From Sycobia sp. Sy_11 (lineage: Eukaryota; Arthropoda; Insecta; Hymenoptera; Epichrysomallidae): DNA of 64,000 nucleotides. Numbering within the stretch: the stretch's first letter is position 1; each line of letters opens with the position of its first letter. Positions 40,692 through 49,600 of the stretch are shown here, piece by piece. The stretch is from NCBI GenBank assembly GCA_018907035.1, contig JACCIC010000279.1, forward strand, positions 248,001-312,000. The letters are read 5' to 3'. Made by a program: the position numbers and the translations under genes. Under the pieces are notes generated by a model, which saw only the letters and a program-made list of their open reading frames with translations, did no database searches and was not told where the DNA came from.

Positions 40692-43600
40692 TGTGTGTGT
40701 GTGTGTGTGTGTGTTCGGGAAGTTATCATCCCCCGCGCTGCGCCTTCATCGAAGACCACGACCATGTACTTCTATCTGCTTTTGTATTTAAATGCGATTT
40801 GTTATTTATCTCGTCGGGTATTTATTTTCTACCCTTTGCCCACATCTCCTTTCTGAATCTTAGCCGCTGGCCTCTGTTGTCCCAACAAGTGTACGGTACA
40901 TAGACGAACCCCGCCGCCTCCGCGGGCGCCGATGAACAGCAGCAAGCCGCGCGTCTCCACCGGAGCTAGAGCTCAAAAGGCGCGCGCGCGGTGTTCCTCC
41001 GGGCGGACTTCGCGCACATTGCTAATGGGGAAGGCCGTGCTTCATGTACCGCCTGATCATCGGCCCAACCGCTCTGGACATATCTGCGTAGAGCTCGCAC
41101 GATTCCTTGCGGAAAAAGTCGAACAACTGACCGAAATTACTTTCAGCCTATTCAATCGGCTGCCAGCGGTGGACTCTAGTATAAGGCTAGATCTGCCTGC
41201 CGGAGCAAGAACCTGATATAGAGCAACGTGAGCGCGAGTAACTTGATCAGCTACTCGCCCGCGTGCTGCCCCGTGCCGACGAGCTTCTCTGATCTAGCAC
41301 GAAATAAATGTTGGAGTCGCTCGACTCTTTAAGCAACAATACTACCCCATCTCTCAAAAAATCGCGCGAGATATCCATAAGCAAGTAGATGCCATGCTCA
41401 AGAGCGGAGTAATCGAGCCGTTGACGAGCAGGTGCTCTAGCCCCGTCATCATGAACAAGAAAGCCGACGGCATGTATCACTTCTGCATTTATTTTCGGAA
41501 AGTCAATGCAGTATCGCAAGCAGGCTACCATACATGAAAAGCATTCTGCGCAAACTGTAAAAGGCGACATACATCTCCACGCTCGATCTCAGCAGTGCGT
41601 ATCATCAAATACCACTGCATCGAGCGTCAAGGTCGATAACTGCATTTATGGTGCCAGGAAAGGGACTTTTTTCGTTCATCCGGATGCCATATGGATTGAG
41701 CCAGGACGGCGAAATCTTTCAACCACTCATCGACCGTGTGATCAGACCAGAAAGTGGTTCGGAACCTACTATAAACTGTAGGTCCACAAAAGTCGCAATG
41801 ATGTACAGATATCCACCATTGAAAAAATCAGCAATACTGCAAAGCTCTGGAGCACAACCGGCCGATAAAGCGAAAACTAGGTGCGGCCGGGAATGTTTAT
41901 GTGCAACAAAGCATAACTGAGCGACCTTTGTTTTTTTTGTGATCGGGCCAGAGCTTGAGCTTGATACCTTCTGTTACCTCGATGACATAATCGTACTAAG
42001 CCGGATCTTACGTATCTGGCCTCCCGTAGTCTAAAGTAGCTAAGGCGCTTTATGGGGAAGGCCTCGTGGTATCGCAAGCTTTTGCATGACTTTGCAAACA
42101 CCGCAGAGCCTCTGACGCGACCCACAAAAAAGGGTTGCCATTATGGCTGGGGCCGATACCAAGAGGGCGCGTTCAACCGGATGAAAGCACTCTTCGCGTC
42201 TGCGCCGATCCTACAAAAGCCATAATTCAAGAAAACGTTCGTCGTACAAACGCATGCGAGCGATACGGGCCTCAGCGCATTGCTACTACGAGTGCTCGAA
42301 TTTGCAAGCCGAACGATGACCTCCACCTAGCACAACTATAGCGTTACAGAACACGAATGTCTCGCCGTACTCTGGGCCTTACGGAAGTTTCGGCTGTACT
42401 TGGAAGGTTATCACTTTAAAGTGATAACGGACTACAGCTCCGTCCGCTGGCTGTGCAATCTACGGAACCCGATGGGCCGCCTTGCCCTCTGGGCGCTTGA
42501 ATTACAAGGACACAGCTACGAGGTCGAGCATCATAAAGGGGCTCTGAACTATTGCTTGACGCCCTCTATCGTATACATGAAGAAGATGGTCCTGCGCTTT
42601 GCGCTTTATCGTGGTCAGAGGGCTCAATTGACACCTGAAAATAGTAAGTGAAGAGCTTTACCGCCGACAGAGACATCGAGGAGGACACTGTGTGGAAATT
42701 CGTCGTCCCCAAAGAGTAGCAATAGAGCGTGCTCGCGGACTGTCACGATGAACCCACCGCTGGCCACAAGGCTCGTGAAAAGACCCATGCCCATGTCGCT
42801 TCGTACTATTACTGTCCCGGCATGTATGCAGAGAGAGCAACATATGTACATCAATGCCAAATATATCAGCAGTGCAACGTCGAGCAAAAAGCTCCCGCAG
42901 GTCTCATGGGTCGGCGCAACGCCCGACGATCATCGCAGATAGTCGTGAGTGACATCATGGGCCCCTTCCCCAAAAGTGTCCCCGGGCACGAGTACATCTT
43001 TGTCTTCGAGGATCATTTACTCTCCTCAAAAGACTAACGGAATTCAGCACATCTCTTATTATATTCCAATTTAAAATCAACCTGAAATCACCGCGACTTA
43101 AATATAAATTTTATATTAATAAAGAACGATAAATGTTGCCTAATTTACTTTATTCTAACATTAAATTTACATTATTGCGATTCTTCAAAATAAGAATATT
43201 TTCAAGAGTTTCTCTTTTATATTTATTTTTAATACCTTGTTTCAAAATATCCCTTTTTTAAAATTGAAAGGATGTAACAAGCCCAAACTATGTTCTTTTA
43301 GCTCGGATGTATCATTGATGCTTTGTAAACTATACTGATGACCATATATATTTTGTTTTAAGTATTTTCCCGTTTGTCCAATGTAATAGTTGTCACAATC
43401 GTTACAATTTCTTTTGTAGACCACTCCTTTTCTCAAACATTTATCGACAATTTGATTACTCTATCAATGACCCATTTTATAGTACCTATCTTGTTTCCGA
43501 ACAGATTTAATTTTTTAGGAATATAAATATTACTGAATTAAATGTATTGGCACAGAAAATAACGGTTAATTCAAATTTTTTTCTATCCAAAAAACCAAAA

Positions 43601-46600
43601 AAATCTTCTATCCAAAATCTTCTATCCAAAATTTTCTATCCAAAATTGCAAAAAAGTTTTCTATTTTTAATTGAGAATAGAAAAAGCCCATGTGACCATA
43701 CGTTATGGTAGCACTGTGGCTGCGCCACTTCGTTGTTTGGAAGTGTATAAGTCAAGTAGAACTTCACCATCTTTCCAGAGCAATATCGGTAAGCTAAGTT
43801 GACTTGTCGAATCTATAGGTCGATATTCTCACAGGTAAGTATAATTGGTGAATTTAATAGCAGACTAGAAGCACTCTGAAAAAACGCCCACTTTGTTGTT
43901 TTGAAGTGTGTAAGTCAAGTAAGACTTCGATACCTTTCAAGAGCAATATCGATAAGCTAAGTAGACTTCTCCAAGTCCATAGTTCGATATTCTCACAAGA
44001 AAGTAGAATAAGCGTATTTAGCAGCAGTCTAGTAAAACTCTGAAAATCACTGGCAAATCTCTGGAGACTCTCAAATCTCTCGAAAAATCTCGCTTCCAGC
44101 GCGGAAGCATGCTTTACTTATAGTTCTCAGTGTCCGAACTTGATTGCGGGTAGAAGGCTAAGGCATAAAAGGATACTCCTTATCCGTAGTATTCGAAGTT
44201 ATATTGATATTTCATTGTCTGCTTCAGTAAGGCAAAACTGAATGGCAGTTCCCAGGCATTTAAGATTTGAAACTTACTATTATAATGTAAGCGACGCAAA
44301 CACACTGTAATAGTTTTAATTATATATTTTATTAACATTAAATGTTTGTTTTTTTGACAACAAAATGTATGGCAATATAATTAATTTGTTCAGACATGCT
44401 AGAAATGGACTAAAAAATTAGAATCATTTTTTGCTGAAATTTGTATTTCACATGTAATCCCCCCCCCCTCTTCATTATAAGCTACTTTTGGATTCACTAC
44501 TACAATCAAGTTCTCCATCGCAATAAAATAGAAGTATATATTATATATTTTTAAGTGAAGTTTAAAATTTATCATTGATAGGTTTGCCGCGATAATGGAA
44601 ATCAAGTAATAATAAATTAGCAGATTTACGTTTAATAACTGGTGACACTAACAGATCACGCGTCCTTACCTACGAACTAATTTCATATATATTGTTAATA
44701 TAATAATAAAAAATAAGAAAACAAATATTAAGGTAACGAAGTAATATTTTAACACCAATATAATTTAACATAAATTCAGTGTTACCATTATTATTATAAG
44801 ATAAATAAGTATATTATATATGAGTTCAGTATATTATACACGAGATCTAAATTTCTCTGCTCCATTTTCGTGATATTTACTACTCGCGCATTGTTACAAA
44901 ACACTAAACAACTGGCGAAGAAATCATCGTACAAGGGTCGTTAAGGTCTCAGTGGAGAGAGGAATGTACTATTGCGGTGCCCGAGTTACAGGTTCGCAGT
45001 AATACCACAGACCGAAAAATAAAATCGATCGCATTATTTAATTGGCTGACCTCGTAAGTATAGATAATTATATTTCTAAGAATTCTTTTAATAATAGTAT
45101 TTAAGTTCTTATTCTATATAATATTAAATATGGAGGCAAAATTTGATTACATTTAAATTAGGTTGACTATCTGAAAAAAACAGAATTAGATGTAATATAA
45201 TGATATTAGAAATAATTAGGAATCTGCAACAATCTAATAACTGCTGAAAGAATGAGATCAACATACAGAAAATTAGTAAAAAGTAACAGTAAATATATCA
45301 GACATACCAGTGTATTGATACATTCAACAAATGGTGTTAAACTGCATCCACCATTGTTGATTAAGCATTCATCTATGTCTTGGCATGTGAAACCATCTCC
45401 AAAATATCCAGCTGGACATGATCCACAATCAAATGAACCAGGAATATTATGACATTTAACTAAGGGATTTATAGAACAAGGATATCGACCTGACGTACAT
45501 TCGTCTATATCCTTACGACAAGAAGGATCATTTTCACCTAAATGATCCCAACCCTACGAAAATTCACAAAAATTTAATATGAAATTGTTTAATTTTAAAT
45601 AGATTTTAATAAAAAAAAGTTATTAAAAAAGCTATTAAAATTTTTTAATAAAAAAATTGTTAACAGTTTTCAATTAATTGACAAAATAAATATTTTTCAA
45701 AAGGTTTCACTAAAAACTAAAACTGTAGTATTAGTAAATGTATTAATAAATTTTTTAAATTCAATCAATTTAAAGAAAACAAGTAGAAAATTAATGCTGT
45801 ATTGTCTATCTTATTACAATAAGAAACTTGGAGAAATTATTGGTAAACAAATAATCGAATGCAAAAAAGATACTTTTGATAATTGAGATATTGAGTTTAT
45901 TACACAAAAAACATTTTTAGATACTCAAGGTACTAAAATAATAAGTCATCTTAAAATCTAATACTTTATTATATTATCTCATATAATAATCACTTTCAAA
46001 TTTTCAATAGTTAAGCGAATGTAAGTTCAAAGGTTTTTCTATTCTAATACATTGTTTCTCGATTACTCATGAACATTTTATACTAATTAAAGTCTTTACA
46101 AAAGTGATGACCTGCTCGAACTGTAACAGATTTAATTGTCTAACCAAAAAGTTATAAATATTTCTGCAATCGCCAGAATTTCTTCAGGGGGCAAACTACC
46201 TTGAAATTACAAAATAAAGACAAAGCATTTGATATCTGTTATAAATATTATATACGAAACTTATTTTTTCTACAATACGTAGACAGTATTACTTATAATT
46301 TAAAGGTTTTAAGACTTACATAAATCCTAATGATCGAAAGCTATAATAAGAAATACGTATAAAATTCAACTTCACTGACTGTAGGATTCCAATGAATCTG
46401 ATCGATGGAATAACCTCAAATTTTAGGATATGAGTGTTAGATTTATTTGTTATATACGAGTATTAGCAGTAGGAATTTCATTTGACCGTTGTAATACATA
46501 AATAGTAAGGTTATCTACGTGTTATTCCGAAATTTTTATAGGTATATATAAATGTCAGAAATTAGAAAAAGGAAGGCAAAGGGAAAAGAAAAGGAAAGAA

Positions 46601-49600
46601 AGAAGATATTTTTTGTATAGAAGGAAAGTTTTGATATAGGAAATTATTAATCTAAAAAAAATTAACCTACGTACGTGTCTTGTAAAAGCTCGAGTGATTT
46701 TTATAAGTCTATACTAATCGAACGTTTATACTCGTACTTGTTTTTTAATTATTAATTTATCCCGAATCTGTGTGACCGATTCGATCTAGTCGAGAATATA
46801 TTCGTTAATTCTATGTGATCGAATTCAGAAAAGCCACTTCAGCTCAAACAAGTGAGAAACGAAAGGCACCAACGTCCACCATTTTTAGGTTGAATAGTTG
46901 AACATAGATGTCGTTTTCTGGGAAATTCCACAAAAGCCAAGGCGAGTGAGGCGAAAAGGAAGTAAGCGTGGGGAAGCAGAGATTGAACGTTTCCCTCTTT
47001 CCTCGTTTACTACATGAATACTCAACCCCCACTCGTTTTTCTTTAAATGCATGCTATTGAACAAGCAACCTCACACTGTATCACCACTTTGCGGCCAATT
47101 CTGGCGTGAAATCTTGCCGTGTAATTTAATGCGATTTTAGCGGATTTGCCATATCTCTACTCTCCATATGAGAAAAGATAAAGTCAGCGGAATCTCAATT
47201 ATATAGATTGCGCTGCGCGTACTTGTTCTACGGAAAGAAGCACTTTCTAATTCATCTGTAAGGTGGTGCTTCTATACTTTATTCGTGATTCACTTCTGTG
47301 TGTGTGAAAAGTGGGCGTTAGGAAATTGCTACTAGTTAGGGTTAGTGAATAGTAATTTTATAATTATTAATCATTAATAAATAAATTGATTTATTATAAA
47401 ATTAATTTTAAATAATTTATTATATAATTTTTTTTCCGTTATTTATACCGTTGGTCCCTTTCTCCCAAATTTTTTTAAATTGATTTATTATTTATTTAAT
47501 ATTTGCAACATTGAATATATTTGCTGGGCTCAAAAGAACTAAAGAAACTAAGGAAAGCTTGTGGAACATTAAGGAAAATTGTACGGTCTAAAAAAGTTAA
47601 CTGAAGATTAACCTAACCCGTTGAAGAATCCTCCGCATCTCTGCTAATGGAGATTTCTGGGTGGACACAATAAATAATTTTCTCAGGAACGTATTCCTGA
47701 GGTACGTTATTATTATTATCCCACAATGCCCCATTACAATACATAGAAAAAGTTTTATAAATGGATGAATGATTTTTTATTTAATTACTACTTAATTTTC
47801 TATGAATGTATGAAAATTAAGTAATTTTTTATTTTTTATTTTTTTCTATCTGTATAAATACATATTCCTCTGTTCATATCAAAATAAATATATTGAAGAA
47901 CGATATTATGAAATTTGAGTTCATTGTATATATTGGTTTCATTTGAGGCCTATGGTCAGTGAATTTGAATTTTACGCGAATTCGTCTTCTTCATCTTTTA
48001 GCTAATAATGTTTATATTTAATAGTTCTAAAATATTTTAAATACTGTTTCTTTTTTTGTAATTTCATGTTCACACCATTTATGTAAATAGATTTATTTGA
48101 TATTTCAACATTGTTTAATACTTTACTTATGAGAAAAGTAAAATATATTTACCATCTTGCATATACAAGTATATCCTAATAATGAATTCGTTTTAATACA
48201 CACACCGTTCCCACAAAGCTCAAAATTATTTGATTGATCACAAATTGATATTGAACTTGAGCAATGGAATCCGTGCCAACCAGTTGCACATACACATCTA
48301 GAAAAACGTTTCATTTAAAAGATTTGTTAATTAATTTATAAATATTTATTTCTTAGTCCTAATCAGAAAGTAATATCATTTGTTGAGAATAACTTTATAC
48401 ATATAAATTAAAAAAAAACGCATTCTTAGTTATAATAGATATATCCATGCTATTGACATTTAATGTGCAAGTTTTTTTATACCAGATCGATAATGATTCA
48501 TTGGCCCTTAAAATACATATCTCCAGATTACATTTTCAGTCTTGTATCAATTTTTAAATTTTTGAATGGAATTTTGAAAAATGTTCCGGCGATTGGAATA
48601 AATCAACGTATTATACATGAACGAGATTGTTCAATATGTAAACCTGTCTATTTTATTGCACAATTGAGAATTGAAAATCTTGTTAAATTTTGACTTTAAA
48701 CTCACACAAAAAATTCCGTCTAATAATGAAATATAATTTATACAAATTTCAAAGAAATAATTGCGCCGTTTTATAAAAATTAAAGTTATATATTATGTCT
48801 TAAAATTTTATTGTTTTTCTATTCGAAATAATATTTAAAAATAAAAATCAATTGAAAAAATGTAAACAGGAAACATATCTGATGGAAAAACAGGAATTTA
48901 AATGCATATTTTGTTTAAATGTAACTTTGAAATAATGTTTATTCAAATTTTTGAACGCGATTTTAAATATATTTAAAATATATTATTCAAGAATTTGAAT
49001 GCTGAGTGTATATTTATTTATATACTTGAAAATAAGTCCGAGATTCTTGGAATTAGTCTTGAACTAATTGAATTTACACGATTTTTAGAAAGTATTATAA
49101 AATATGTAAAATAAAATATCGTTAGGATTTTCTTTGTTCCAGTTGCATGCCCTTTATAAAGTCGTAGAAGTTGTAATATTGAAATAAAATATAAGTCAGA
49201 GGGATAGAAAGGGACAAAGAGAAAGAGAAAATCTAAAGAAGTTATTAAAATCTTCAGAATGTGATTGTGTACATGCAATTTAATATGATAATTATATTGA
49301 ACTGGACACAGAGATTCTGAACAATGTACACCTTTGATAGAAAGTATTTTATTTTATTCTTCATTTTCCGCGCCTTTTAATAGAAGAAACGATTTGCAAA
49401 ATTTGGAAAGCCGGGGGGCATCGGCCCGACGGCTGAACAATACTTGAAACAACCAATTAAATATGCCTTTCATTTCTTCAGGTAGTTTATTCAGAATTAA
49501 TAGATCTGATATGATCAGATCAATCTATTAAGGATGTATCGAATTAAAATCTGCGTAGCATCACAGAAGATTCGACGATGATTTTTCACAATGTAATAAT

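Larger units (their letters stand above)
38785..45307 (-). other. intron of the cubilin-like gene, 6.5 kb
   Basis: Contains (GT)n, the ~165-bp repeat units, the GC-rich block with (GA)n(GT)n, a Gypsy element, a Penelope endonuclease fragment and a mariner end. Stretches at 39240-39880 and 44060-44860 show nothing I can identify. Confidence 0.8.

Noticed and set aside
40440..40903. ORFs made of RERERE and VCVCVC repeats
   Set aside because: Direct translation of (GA)n(GT)n microsatellite.
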